Assembly: GCA_017517685.1 (NCBI GenBank)
Contig: JAFWYK010000004.1
Coordinates: forward strand, 140,979-201,825
Source of the DNA: Clostridia bacterium
GTDB taxonomy: Bacteria; Bacillota; Clostridia; TANB77; CAG-508
DNA length: 60,847 nucleotides
Reading direction: 5' to 3'
Shown here piece by piece: positions 23,381 to 31,399 of this stretch (position 1 is the first letter of the stretch; the number at the start of each line of letters is the position of its first letter). The notes under the pieces were generated by a model. That model made no database searches. It was not told where the DNA came from and saw only the letters and a program-made list of their open reading frames with translations. The translations under genes were made by a program, and so were the position numbers.

Positions 23381-24574
23381 CTATTTATTTAATAACCAGT
23401 CTAATGCATTTTTTACTATTATTCCATTTTCATTAGATAGTGGCATCTTATCCATTGTTAAAATTATTTTTGTATAATTGTCAGGTATTCTTTCTAAGGA
23501 ATTTAGTTCTCTAGTTAATGTTTTATTTTCGTTATCTCTTAAAGTTTCACAAACTTGAATATATATTCTACCTTCACTATTTAAAGCAACGAAATCAACT
23601 TCATAATCATCTACTTTCCCTATATAAACATCATATCCACGCCTTAGTAATTCTAAGTATACTATATTTTCTAGAATATGACCTCTATCACCAAGTTTTC
23701 TTCCTAGCATAAAATATCTTAGTCCTAAATCTGAAACATAATATTTTTCTCCAGTTTTTAAATATTGTTTTCCTTTTACATCATATCTAGAAGCTTTATA
23801 TAAAAAGAATGATTCAATAAAGCCTTCTAAATACTTTTCAACTGTTCTTACATTTATACTTCTTCCATCACTAGTTATAGTGTTTGCAATATTATTACTA
23901 GATAATAAGTTTCCTATATTATCTAAAGCAAATGTAGCAACACTTTTAAGCATTGATTCATCTGTAATTCCTTTTCTTATCATTACATCTTTTATAATAA
24001 CATCATTAAATAAAGTTCCTAAATATCTACTGATCTCATCTTCTTCTAATTGTGTTGTGTAAGGGAATGAGCCTAAAGATATATATTCATTATATAATGT
24101 TTCTAAATCAGTTATATCTTTGGATGATATAAATTCTTTAAAAGATAGAGGAAGCATTTTTATTTCTACGTACCTTCCAGTTAGTAATGTTGAAAGTTCA
24201 GATGATAAAAGTTTGGCATTAGAACCAGTTATATATAAGTCAATATTTTTATTTAAGTATAAACTATCAGCAACTTTTTGAAATTCTGGAATTATTTGAA
24301 TTTCATCAATAAATATATAATTTTTTTTATCTTCTAATAAATTTTCAGTTATATAATTGTATAAATCCATATAATTTTGTATGAAGTTATATTTCAAATC
24401 TTCTAAATTTATACTTATTATTTGAGAACTATCTATACCACTTTGAAGTAAATATTCTTTGAAAAGATTCATTAATGTACTTTTACCACATCTTCTAATT
24501 CCTGTGATAATTTTTATTAGATCTTTATCTTTAAATTTTATTAATTCATTTATATAATTTGGTCTATCTATCAT
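23381..24574 (-). CDS. AAA ATPase with DUF4143 domain
   Basis: A 397-residue protein. Residues 1-180 are an AAA-type ATPase with Walker A GIRRCGKSTLM (about 25-35) and Walker B IFIDEIQ. The C-terminal half is the DUF4143 region with a PD-(D/E)XK-like core: YDVYIGKVDDYEVDFVALNSEGRIYIQVC. Proteins of this type are widespread in anaerobes, often in variable regions. Their role is unresolved; a link to mobile elements or to toxin-antitoxin-like behaviour is suggested by context only. The start ATG follows AGGAGG. Upstream lie three palindromic repeats (24624-24720) that could be operators. Confidence 0.9.
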   Translation of the reverse strand: MIDRPNYINELIKFKDKDLIKIITGIRRCGKSTLMNLFKEYLLQSGIDSSQIISINLEDLKYNFIQNYMDLYNYITENLLEDKKNYIFIDEIQIIPEFQKVADSLYLNKNIDLYITGSNAKLLSSELSTLLTGRYVEIKMLPLSFKEFISSKDITDLETLYNEYISLGSFPYTTQLEEDEISRYLGTLFNDVIIKDVMIRKGITDESMLKSVATFALDNIGNLLSSNNIANTITSDGRSINVRTVEKYLEGFIESFFLYKASRYDVKGKQYLKTGEKYYVSDLGLRYFMLGRKLGDRGHILENIVYLELLRRGYDVYIGKVDDYEVDFVALNSEGRIYIQVCETLRDNENKTLTRELNSLERIPDNYTKIILTMDKMPLSNENGIIVKNALDWLLNK

Positions 24575-24623
24575 AAAATCAACCTCCTATACATATATAA
24601 TACAATTATTATACAAAAAAGTC

Positions 24624-24720
24624 AAGTTTTTGTACTATCAATACAAAAACTTTGTAAAAAACTTAAGTTTTTGTACTACCAATACAAAAACTTTGTAAAA
24701 ACTTAAGTTTTTGTATTATT
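24624..24720. repeat. Tandem palindromes upstream of the DUF4143 gene
   Basis: Two complete inverted repeats (AAGTTTTTGTA ... TACAAAAACTT, seven-base centres) and a third half copy begin at 24624, 24665 and 24705, a 40-41 bp period. They lie 50-146 bases before the DUF4143 start codon, spanning its expected promoter region, so operator function is possible. They also resemble decayed attachment or replication iterons. Confidence 0.7.
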
Positions 24721-24752
24721 ATATTCAAATATATATATTATATTCATAAAAT

Positions 24753-24850
24753 TGTCTCCCAATGTTTACCATTAAAGTGGGAAAACTTGATATAAGCAAG
24801 GTAGAAGATTAGATTAAGACTAGCGGTTCCAAAGATAGGTAGAAATATCT
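24753..24850. repeat. 98-bp direct repeat, copy 2
   Basis: An ungapped partner of 23214-23311 at clear but imperfect identity. The tRNA-Thr-like stretch at 24818-24831 reads GACTAGCGGTTCCA, one mismatch from the tRNA. The ~200 bases after it up to the next gene are AT-rich with no gene seen. Confidence 0.8.
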
Positions 24851-25056
24851 AAAAACTTCTAGTATTGTTTTATAAAATGAGTTAGATTAAAAAAATTTAA
24901 ATTATTTGTTTTAATATATAAATAATATTGTAAAAAGGTTTATAAATATATATAATTGTCTTAGTGATAGAAATATGAAAAAATGCATTAATAGTGGTTG
25001 CAACATCACAAATAGAAATAAATATTGTAGTTAAAATATTATATAAGGAGTTATAT

Positions 25057-25392
25057 ATGAAAATTAAAGAAAGATTTGATAAAATCGGTAAATTTATTAC
25101 AGAAAAGTTTTTGACAGTAATACCTGTAGCGAGTATATCATTTTATGGTGGAGGATTAGATGAAGTTTCTCCTGTAATTCTTGATAATCAAAAAGTTGAT
25201 GCTGCTTCCAAAACAGGTTTAACAGAAAAAGTACCAGAAATCATAAATCCAATAGTTGGAATAATATTACCAGTTATTTTATTTCTTATCGGTATTTTTG
25301 TATTATTAAATAAAAAGATTAGTAATAAAATTAAAATAGGATATTTTGTAATAGCAATATTATTAATAATATTAGGTATTGTTCTGATATAA
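25057..25392 (+). CDS. Small two-helix membrane protein paired with a radical SAM enzyme
   Basis: A 111-residue protein with start ATG after AAGGAG. The N-terminal half is a basic amphipathic segment followed by FLTVIPVASISFYGGGLDEVSP, a Gly-rich then Asp/Glu-containing linker, and the C-terminal half has two hydrophobic helices (about 68-86 and 94-111) ending in Ile. The radical SAM gene begins 11 bases after its stop, and the small size fits either a peptide-precursor or a membrane partner of that enzyme. No Cys is present, so a thioether-forming substrate would have to be elsewhere. I do not recognise the family. Confidence 0.65.
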   Translation: MKIKERFDKIGKFITEKFLTVIPVASISFYGGGLDEVSPVILDNQKVDAASKTGLTEKVPEIINPIVGIILPVILFLIGIFVLLNKKISNKIKIGYFVIAILLIILGIVLI

Positions 25393-25403
25393 AGGAAGAA
25401 AAG

Positions 25404-26498
25404 ATGATAAAAGAAATTATTAGATATGGTGAGCTAGAAGTTGTATATGCTGAGAAAAAGTTTAGATCTCAAAGTCCTAAAATAACAAATTTATTTTGGG
25501 AAACTACTTTAAGATGTAATGCAAATTGTAAACATTGTGGAAGTAGGGCTGGACAAGATATAAAAATAGAAAATGAGCTTACTACTGAAGAAATTAAAAA
25601 TGTATTTAAATCAATTGAGAACAAATATAATCCTAAAAGTTTATTCATAAGTGTAACTGGGGGAGAACCACTTGTTAGAAAAGATGTTTTTGATGTTATG
25701 AAGTATGCAAGTGATTTAGGATTTTCATGGGGAATGACAACAAATGGAATGTTAATTAATGATGAAGTTATTCAGAAGATGAAAGACTCTAAAATGTTAA
25801 CGGTATCTATAAGTATTGATGGTCTTGAGAAAACACATGACGAATTTAGAGGGGTAAAGGGTTCTTATAAAAAGATAATAGAAAATATAAAGAAACTATC
25901 TAATGCTAATTTTTTACATTCTATAATGGTAACAACAGTTGTAAATAAACAAAATATTGGTGAATTAGATGAAATTTATAATGAAATTAAAGATATTGGA
26001 ACTACAACGTGGAGATTACTTAATATTGAACCAATTGGAAGAGCAGAAGATAATAAAGATTTATATTTAGATTCAAATGATTATAAATATTTGATGAAAT
26101 ATATTAAAGAAAAGAGAAAAAAATCTAAAATAGCAGTTACTTATGGGTGTGCTCATTATTTAGGATTAAAAAATGAAAGAGAAGTAAGAGATAATTGTTA
26201 TACATGTTATGCTGGACTTACAATAGGAAGTATATTATATAATGGAGATATATTTGTATGTCCAAATGTTGAAAGAAGACCAGAATTAATACAAGGAAAC
26301 GTTAGAAAAGATGATTTTGTAGAAGTATGGGAAAACAAATTTAAATGGTTTAGAGATTTAGATAAGTTTAAAACATGTACACAATGTAGTAAATGTGAAG
26401 ACTGGAAATACTGTTTAGGAGATTCAGTTCACAGTTGGGATTTTGAAAATAATAAACCAAAGTTATGTTTAAATAAAATATTAAAAGGTAAAGGATAA
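25404..26498 (+). CDS. Radical SAM protein with SPASM-type C-terminal cluster domain
   Basis: A 364-residue enzyme. The radical SAM cluster motif is CNANCKHC (near residue 38), followed by TGGEPL and the strand SISIDGLEKTHD. The C-terminal third holds the SPASM-type cysteines: CYTCYAG, then FVCPNVERRPELIQGN, then CTQCSKCEDWKYCLGD and a final Cys. SPASM radical SAM enzymes usually modify ribosomal peptides or proteins, or act in cofactor synthesis. It follows the 111-aa membrane protein with an AAGGAAG site and a gap of 11 bases. A terminator (26494-26519) overlaps its stop codon, closing a two-gene operon. The substrate is unknown. Confidence 0.9.
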   Translation: MIKEIIRYGELEVVYAEKKFRSQSPKITNLFWETTLRCNANCKHCGSRAGQDIKIENELTTEEIKNVFKSIENKYNPKSLFISVTGGEPLVRKDVFDVMKYASDLGFSWGMTTNGMLINDEVIQKMKDSKMLTVSISIDGLEKTHDEFRGVKGSYKKIIENIKKLSNANFLHSIMVTTVVNKQNIGELDEIYNEIKDIGTTTWRLLNIEPIGRAEDNKDLYLDSNDYKYLMKYIKEKRKKSKIAVTYGCAHYLGLKNEREVRDNCYTCYAGLTIGSILYNGDIFVCPNVERRPELIQGNVRKDDFVEVWENKFKWFRDLDKFKTCTQCSKCEDWKYCLGDSVHSWDFENNKPKLCLNKILKGKG

Positions 26499-26519
26499 GC
26501 AATATTTGCTTATCTTTTT
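26494..26519 (+). terminator. Terminator overlapping the radical SAM stop codon
   Basis: GATAAGCAA / TTGCTTATC with a two-base loop, then TTTTTA. Confidence 0.88.
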
Positions 26520-26593
26520 AATTTAACATTGAAGTATTTTTTAGTTATATATATAATTAAAATGTAAAAACGTTTGAAATTTGGGGGAACATT

Positions 26594-27712
26594 ATGAAAA
26601 ACATAGGAACTTTTTTGTTATATTTTGTTATATCCATTGCTATATTAGTTCTTTCTGTTGTTGGAATAAATACAGGAAATGGAATGGATAACTTTGTTTT
26701 TTGGTTTATTTTACAACTTTGTTTTACAATAATATTTTTTATTGCAATATTTGTAAAAGAAATAATAAAACCAAGCAATGATATTGATGCAAATGTAAAG
26801 AATGCACCAGAAGAATTTAAAAAGATTTTAAATTATATGCAAGAAAGAAATCTGCTTGATTCAGAAGCATCTAGAATAAAATTATACATATTATCTAGAA
26901 TAAGATTAATGTCAATAACAATTCTAGTTATAGCATTTGTTATTATTTTTGGTTCGGAAGGTGATATAGAAGGAGACTTTTTAAAATATACATTATTTGC
27001 TGGAATTGGAGCTGGAGCTGTATTATTTTTTACAAAAGAAATATATAAAACAGAGTTAAATGAATATGAATTTATATATAAAAAAGAAGTAATACCAACA
27101 ATGCTTTCATTAATGAATCCTAATTTTAAATATGTTCCAACAGATTTAAAGAAACAAGAAGAATATGAAGAATTATATGAGCGATCAAGTTTTACACCAG
27201 CTTTAGAAGCTGTATATACAGAAGATTATATTGAAGGATATGCGGTTGCAGATACTTATATGAGATTATGTGATGCTGAAGTAGTAAAACTTGATTCAGA
27301 AGAAGCTGAATATACAACATTTCAAGGATTGTTTGCTAATTTTAGTGGAATTCATTATGAGGATCATAGAGAGATAACAATTACAACAGATACAAAAGAA
27401 CTTATGTCTAGAATAGATACATATCATGAAAAATTTAATAAAGCTCATAAAATATATTCTTCTAATACTCTTGTTTGCGATAGAATGGTAAAAGAAGGAC
27501 TTTGTGATGCTGTATTAAAACTTGAAGAAGAGTATCAATGTTTATTTGATATTACAATAAGACATGGAGAAGTATTCATTAGAACACATGTTGGAAATAC
27601 ATTTGAACCTAAAATTAATGATACTTCAAAGGGTGTTCAACCATTATATGAACATTATAGAAAATTTAAGCTATTATTTGATGTTTTTTATATGGTAAAA
27701 TCTTATATATAA
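26594..27712 (+). CDS. Membrane protein with a DUF3137-like cytosolic domain
   Basis: A 372-residue protein with start after GGGGGA. Four hydrophobic helices fall in the first 150 residues as two pairs (about 5-23 and 35-55; about 100-120 and 128-145). The soluble remainder has the features of DUF3137: an insert with the pattern TFQGLFANFSG, and later DTYHEKFNKAHKIYSSN followed by ...VFIRTHVGNTFEP. DUF3137 proteins are of unknown function and are often found near envelope genes. It is monocistronic, with a terminator right after it. The family call is moderate because the usual motif (GLFF-x-A-D-F-N-K) is only partly matched. Confidence 0.65.
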   Translation: MKNIGTFLLYFVISIAILVLSVVGINTGNGMDNFVFWFILQLCFTIIFFIAIFVKEIIKPSNDIDANVKNAPEEFKKILNYMQERNLLDSEASRIKLYILSRIRLMSITILVIAFVIIFGSEGDIEGDFLKYTLFAGIGAGAVLFFTKEIYKTELNEYEFIYKKEVIPTMLSLMNPNFKYVPTDLKKQEEYEELYERSSFTPALEAVYTEDYIEGYAVADTYMRLCDAEVVKLDSEEAEYTTFQGLFANFSGIHYEDHREITITTDTKELMSRIDTYHEKFNKAHKIYSSNTLVCDRMVKEGLCDAVLKLEEEYQCLFDITIRHGEVFIRTHVGNTFEPKINDTSKGVQPLYEHYRKFKLLFDVFYMVKSYI

Positions 27713-27720
27713 TAAACTTT

Positions 27721-27750
27721 AAAAGGGACCTAAAAAATGGTCTCTTTTTT
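27721..27750 (+). terminator. Terminator after the DUF3137-like gene
   Basis: AAAAGGGACC / GGTCTCTTTTTT across an eight-base loop. Confidence 0.8.
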
Positions 27751-27844
27751 CTTTAAAACCTTATTTTTAAGCAAATTCATTGACATTGAAGTGTTAAGAT
27801 TTTATAATTATATTGTCTAAATTTTAATGTTTAGGAGTTAAAAT

Positions 27845-29467
27845 ATGAAAGAAAAAAGTGGTAAAAAAATAAAGGTAATATCACCTGAAATTGCACTAGA
27901 AAAATTTTTAACTTGGTTTGATTTAAATAAAAGAATTGCTTTGATTACTGCAATTGTAGTTGGGATAATAACTCATATTACAATGATGACAGAAACTATA
28001 ATGAGCCAAGATGGAATTTGGAATTCAATGCAGTATTCAAGAGCTGGAGATTGGGTAATTGCTTTAGGAAGATGGGGAATAGAACTTGCAGGAAGATTAA
28101 ATAATTTTGTAGCTATTCCAAGTATAACAACAATGCTTTGCTTGTTTTTAATGGCAGTATCAACTGTATTTATAGTAGATATTTTTAATTTTAAGTCAAA
28201 ATATTCTGCATTATTCACTGGAATGATTATGGTTGTATCACCATGTTTAACAGCAACAATGCTATATGTATACACATCTGTTGCATATTGTGTGAATATG
28301 TTGCTTGCAATTTTAGCAATTTGGTTTATTTATAAATTTAAATATAAGAAAATTGGAATAGTGATTTCAGCACTTTGTTTTATGTTTTCTTTAAGTATAT
28401 ATCAAAGTTATATGGGTGTAACTGTAGGACTTTGTATAATGCTTTCAATAATTGAATTGTTAAAAGATAATTCAAAAATTAAAGATGTATTTATAAATAT
28501 TGGAAAAATTGTACTTGCAGTATTAAGTGGTGGAATATTATATTATATTTTAACAATGTTAATATTAAATTTAACAGGAATAGATATGGCAACATATAAA
28601 GGAGCAGAAAGCTTTGGAATAAAAGAAATTTTTGCTTCATTAGGAACAAATATTTTAAATGCATATAAAAACTTTGTTGAGTTTTTCTTTAAAGATGTAA
28701 TTGTATATAATACAAATTATAGAAGAGATATCTGGTATACACTTTTCTTTATTGGTTTTATAGTAACTTTTATTGTAAAACTAGTAAAATTAAAAGTAGA
28801 GTCTAAAAAAGAAAAAATATTTAAAATAGTATTATCAAGTTTAATGGTATTGTTAATGCCAATTGGACTTAATATTATAAATATTATTGCTGTTGGAACA
28901 GAAATATATGCATTAACAGCGACACAAATGATTTTAGTAATCCCATTTGTACTTGCATTAGTAGAAAGTTTAGAAATATTAAATAGTATAAAATGGATTA
29001 TTCTAATATCATGTATGTGCATTTGTGGTACTTATTATTTATCTGATAGTGCTTCATATAGTGCATTAAAACTTACATATAATCAAGCATATTCGTCAAC
29101 GATGAGAGTTTTTGATAGAATAGAAACTACACCAGGATATGAAAAAGATATGCCACTATTATTAGCAGGAATAATTGGAAATAATAACTACCCAAGAACA
29201 ATGAATTTATATGGATATACGATTGGAGAATTAGCTAATAATACAGTGTTCCATGGAACATATGGTGGACAAATAGGTACATGGATAAACTATATGAGAG
29301 TATTCTTTGGTTTAGATATTCAAATGTGTGATCCAGATACATATTATAGAATTGTAACTGGTGAAGATTATAAAGATATGGAAATGTTCCCAGCAGAAGA
29401 TTCAATAAGAATTATAGATGGGGTAGTGGTTGTAAAATTAAGCGAAGAACCACCACTTCCATACTAA
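27845..29467 (+). CDS. GtrII-type membrane glucosyltransferase
   Basis: A 540-residue polytopic protein with about eleven hydrophobic helices and a soluble C-terminal tail. The loop after the first helix reads SQDGIWNSMQYSRAGDWVIALGRWGIELAGRL, matching the acidic/GRW pattern of GtrII family enzymes. Those transfer glucose from a polyprenyl-phosphate carrier to a cell-surface polysaccharide on the outer face of the membrane. The next gene (SDR reductase) begins 16 bases after the stop, so they are cotranscribed, though the link in function is not obvious. The acceptor glycan is unknown. It starts at an ATG after TTTAGGAG. Confidence 0.8.
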   Translation: MKEKSGKKIKVISPEIALEKFLTWFDLNKRIALITAIVVGIITHITMMTETIMSQDGIWNSMQYSRAGDWVIALGRWGIELAGRLNNFVAIPSITTMLCLFLMAVSTVFIVDIFNFKSKYSALFTGMIMVVSPCLTATMLYVYTSVAYCVNMLLAILAIWFIYKFKYKKIGIVISALCFMFSLSIYQSYMGVTVGLCIMLSIIELLKDNSKIKDVFINIGKIVLAVLSGGILYYILTMLILNLTGIDMATYKGAESFGIKEIFASLGTNILNAYKNFVEFFFKDVIVYNTNYRRDIWYTLFFIGFIVTFIVKLVKLKVESKKEKIFKIVLSSLMVLLMPIGLNIINIIAVGTEIYALTATQMILVIPFVLALVESLEILNSIKWIILISCMCICGTYYLSDSASYSALKLTYNQAYSSTMRVFDRIETTPGYEKDMPLLLAGIIGNNNYPRTMNLYGYTIGELANNTVFHGTYGGQIGTWINYMRVFFGLDIQMCDPDTYYRIVTGEDYKDMEMFPAEDSIRIIDGVVVVKLSEEPPLPY

Positions 29468-29483
29468 AGGAGAGATAAGTTAA

Positions 29484-30215
29484 ATGAGTAAAGTTGTAGT
29501 TGTAACAGGAGCTAGTCGTGGAATTGGAAGAAATATTGCATATAATTTAGCTGTAAATGGATATACAGTTGTTGCAAATTATAATGCATCTGAAGATAAA
29601 GCAATTAGTTTAAAAGAAGAATTAAAAAGTCAAAATATTGATATAGATATATTTAAAGCAAATGTATCAAAAATAAATGAAATAAAAAAATTAATTGATT
29701 TTACAATAGAAAAATATGGTAGAATTGATGTTTTAATTAATAATGCAGGTATATCTGAAGAAAAATTATTTACAGATATTACTGAAGAAGAATTTGATAG
29801 AATGATTAAAACTAATATGTATTCAGTATTTTTTGCATCACAAGAAGCAGCACGTTATATGATAAAAGCACATTCAGGATGTATTATTAATATATCTTCA
29901 ATATATGGATTAACAGGTGGTTCTTGTGAAGTTGCATATTCAATGGCTAAAGCAGGAGTTGATGGATTAACTAAAGCCTTAGCAAAAGAACTTGGTCCAT
30001 CAAATATTAGAGTTAATTCAGTAGCACCAGGAGCAATTGATACAGATATGAATAAAAATGTAACAGAAGAAGAATGGCAAGCAATAAAAGATGAAACACC
30101 ACTTATGAAAATAGGAAAACCTATAGATATAACAAGATGTGTTAAATGGTTAGTAGAAGATGAATTTACAACTGGTCAAGTTATATCTCCAAATGGTGGT
30201 TTAGTTATCACCTAA
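29484..30215 (+). CDS. Short-chain dehydrogenase/reductase, FabG-like
   Basis: A 243-residue Rossmann oxidoreductase: TGASRGIG (cofactor loop), NNAGIS, catalytic Ser in IINISSIYG, Tyr-x-x-x-Lys in YSMAKAG, and NSVAPGAIDTDM. Length and motifs are those of 3-oxoacyl-ACP reductase FabG and of related NADPH reductases. It lies behind a membrane glucosyltransferase and not in a fatty-acid cluster, so its role may instead be in sugar or lipid-carrier metabolism. Start after AAAGGAGAG. Confidence 0.88.
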   Translation: MSKVVVVTGASRGIGRNIAYNLAVNGYTVVANYNASEDKAISLKEELKSQNIDIDIFKANVSKINEIKKLIDFTIEKYGRIDVLINNAGISEEKLFTDITEEEFDRMIKTNMYSVFFASQEAARYMIKAHSGCIINISSIYGLTGGSCEVAYSMAKAGVDGLTKALAKELGPSNIRVNSVAPGAIDTDMNKNVTEEEWQAIKDETPLMKIGKPIDITRCVKWLVEDEFTTGQVISPNGGLVIT

Positions 30216-30252
30216 TTTCTTACTAAAATGCATTTTAAATAAAAATTAAAAT

Positions 30253-30275
30253 GGGGCAGAAGTAATTCTGCCCTT
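30253..30275 (+). terminator. Terminator after the glucosyltransferase/SDR operon
   Basis: GGGCAGAA / TTCTGCCC with a four-base loop and a short T run. Confidence 0.85.
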
Positions 30276-30320
30276 TAATATTTTTTATAGCTTAAAATTG
30301 ATTTAAATGCTTTTAAAAAA

Positions 30321-30348
30321 CAAAAAATGATTAGCCAGTGACTAATCA
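30321..30348 (-). terminator. Terminator of the minus-strand carbohydrate-binding protein
   Basis: On the minus strand TGATTAG / CTAATCA is followed by TTTTTTG. The stem overlaps the end of the coding sequence. Confidence 0.7.
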
Positions 30349-30806
30349 TTATCTGTTGATTTTTTTCTATAATTTCCTGAAATTAATTTTGGAATTGATA
30401 TTAGAATTTTGTATATAGCTAACTTTAGTTTTTTGGTTAAAATATAAGACTTTCTAAGTCTTCTTAGAGATTGCTCTTTATGATCATCTAATACAATTAA
30501 TCCCATTTCTGGACGCTCAATTTTAAAGATGTAATTTGCGTCATCGTTATTATCCCATTCGCCTTTTTCATTTTTTATGCAAAAGTTAAATGTTTCTTTA
30601 TCTAGCAAATCAACTTCAATTTGGAAGCCAAGATCTGTTTTAGTCATTTCTGCATCAACAACACCTTCCCAATCACTTCCAAAACCATAATGAATGTATA
30701 CATTTGTAGAAGCATCTTGGAAAAATTTTCCAGTATATGAAATTTTTACTGTTGAATTTGGTACTAATCTATCTGTATTGAAAAATATATTTTTTACTAA
30801 TTCCAT
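30342..30806 (-). CDS. Carbohydrate-binding module protein (CBM25/CBM53-like)
   Basis: A 154-residue protein without a signal peptide. The first ~100 residues form one starch-binding-type module: VKNIFFNTDRLVPNSTVKISYTG, VYIHYGFGSDWEGVV, and FNFCIKNEKGEWDNNDDANYIFKI, which matches the W...D..NYxF pattern of CBM25/53 domains. The C-terminal 50 residues are basic and helical. Because it stays in the cytoplasm, it may bind glycogen or a storage polysaccharide, but no glycogen enzymes are in view apart from the pyrophosphorylase/mutase fusion 15 kb away. Start after GAGGAG. Confidence 0.75.
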   Translation of the reverse strand: MELVKNIFFNTDRLVPNSTVKISYTGKFFQDASTNVYIHYGFGSDWEGVVDAEMTKTDLGFQIEVDLLDKETFNFCIKNEKGEWDNNDDANYIFKIERPEMGLIVLDDHKEQSLRRLRKSYILTKKLKLAIYKILISIPKLISGNYRKKSTDND

Positions 30807-31013
30807 AAAATCTCCTCATCTGTATAAACTCAAAAATATTATAGTATTAATGCAAAAATACTTCAAGATGGTTTTAAAAAATTACAATAAAGACACAGAA
30901 AAGTAACAAAATTGTTAAAAGAATCAACAAAGATTAACATAATTACTGTACAAACAAGATTATTCATGATATAATCTTGGGGTAACCTATACTCTAGGAA
31001 GGAGTGACAAGAG

Positions 31014-31310
31014 ATGGAAAGTATACAGAGATACCAAGAGGCAGCACGGGGCATTCGTATCATTTTAGAGGAGGCGTTAGCTAATAGCGACGAGACTGAT
31101 GATATGATTTCCATTGGAGGAAAAAACGGACCTGTTATGCAGCGGGTAAAAACCGAAGAACTAATACATACTTTGATTGAGCACGAAGGAATCGAAGATC
31201 AAATCGAGCTCATGACCAAAATCAAAGGATATGATTATCCGGTAATTATTTGCGATGAAGGAACTCACATGTTTTCGTTCCAGAAAATCGTAGAAGAGCT
31301 GCAAGGTTAA
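31014..31310 (+). CDS. Unknown 98-aa protein in a GC-richer single-gene cassette
   Basis: The ATG follows AAGGAG by nine bases. The protein is soluble, helical and acidic at first (ILEEALANSDETDDM), with VMQRVKTEELIHTLIEHEGIEDQIELMTKIKG and a strand-rich end (YPVIICDEGTHMF). I do not recognise it. Codon choice (CGG, CGT, GAG, GAC, CTC) and base composition differ sharply from both neighbours. A TATAAT at 30970-30975 with TGTACA 17 bp upstream is a possible promoter. It stands alone between unrelated genes, like the genes at 33125 and 45457, and has the look of an acquired cassette. Confidence 0.75.
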   Translation: MESIQRYQEAARGIRIILEEALANSDETDDMISIGGKNGPVMQRVKTEELIHTLIEHEGIEDQIELMTKIKGYDYPVIICDEGTHMFSFQKIVEELQG

Positions 31311-31349
31311 GTTTTTTTCCAAAGTAGTTACACTTATCTAAAAAAGGTG

Positions 31350-31367
31350 CTGGGGCAAGTGCCCCAG
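31350..31367 (+). terminator. GC-rich hairpin after the 98-aa gene
   Basis: CTGGGGCA / TGCCCCAG with a two-base loop and a further GGT / ACC pair outside. There is no T run directly after it, so termination may be weak; it may also belong to the leader of the next gene. Confidence 0.55.
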
Positions 31368-31399
31368 TAACCTGATTTATATTTAGGGGGATGTTTAAT

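Larger units (their letters stand above)
23312..24850. mobile_element. Putative second, smaller island unit between the two 98-bp repeats
   Basis: About 1.5 kb bounded by the direct repeats. It holds one gene, a DUF4143 ATPase, and a set of tandem palindromes. It could be what remains of a second element that integrated at the duplicated attachment site. No recombinase gene lies inside. Confidence 0.4.

Noticed and set aside
24624..24720. A short CRISPR array.
   Set aside because: The units are palindromes with a third incomplete copy, the intervening bases are almost identical rather than unique spacers, and no cas gene is present.
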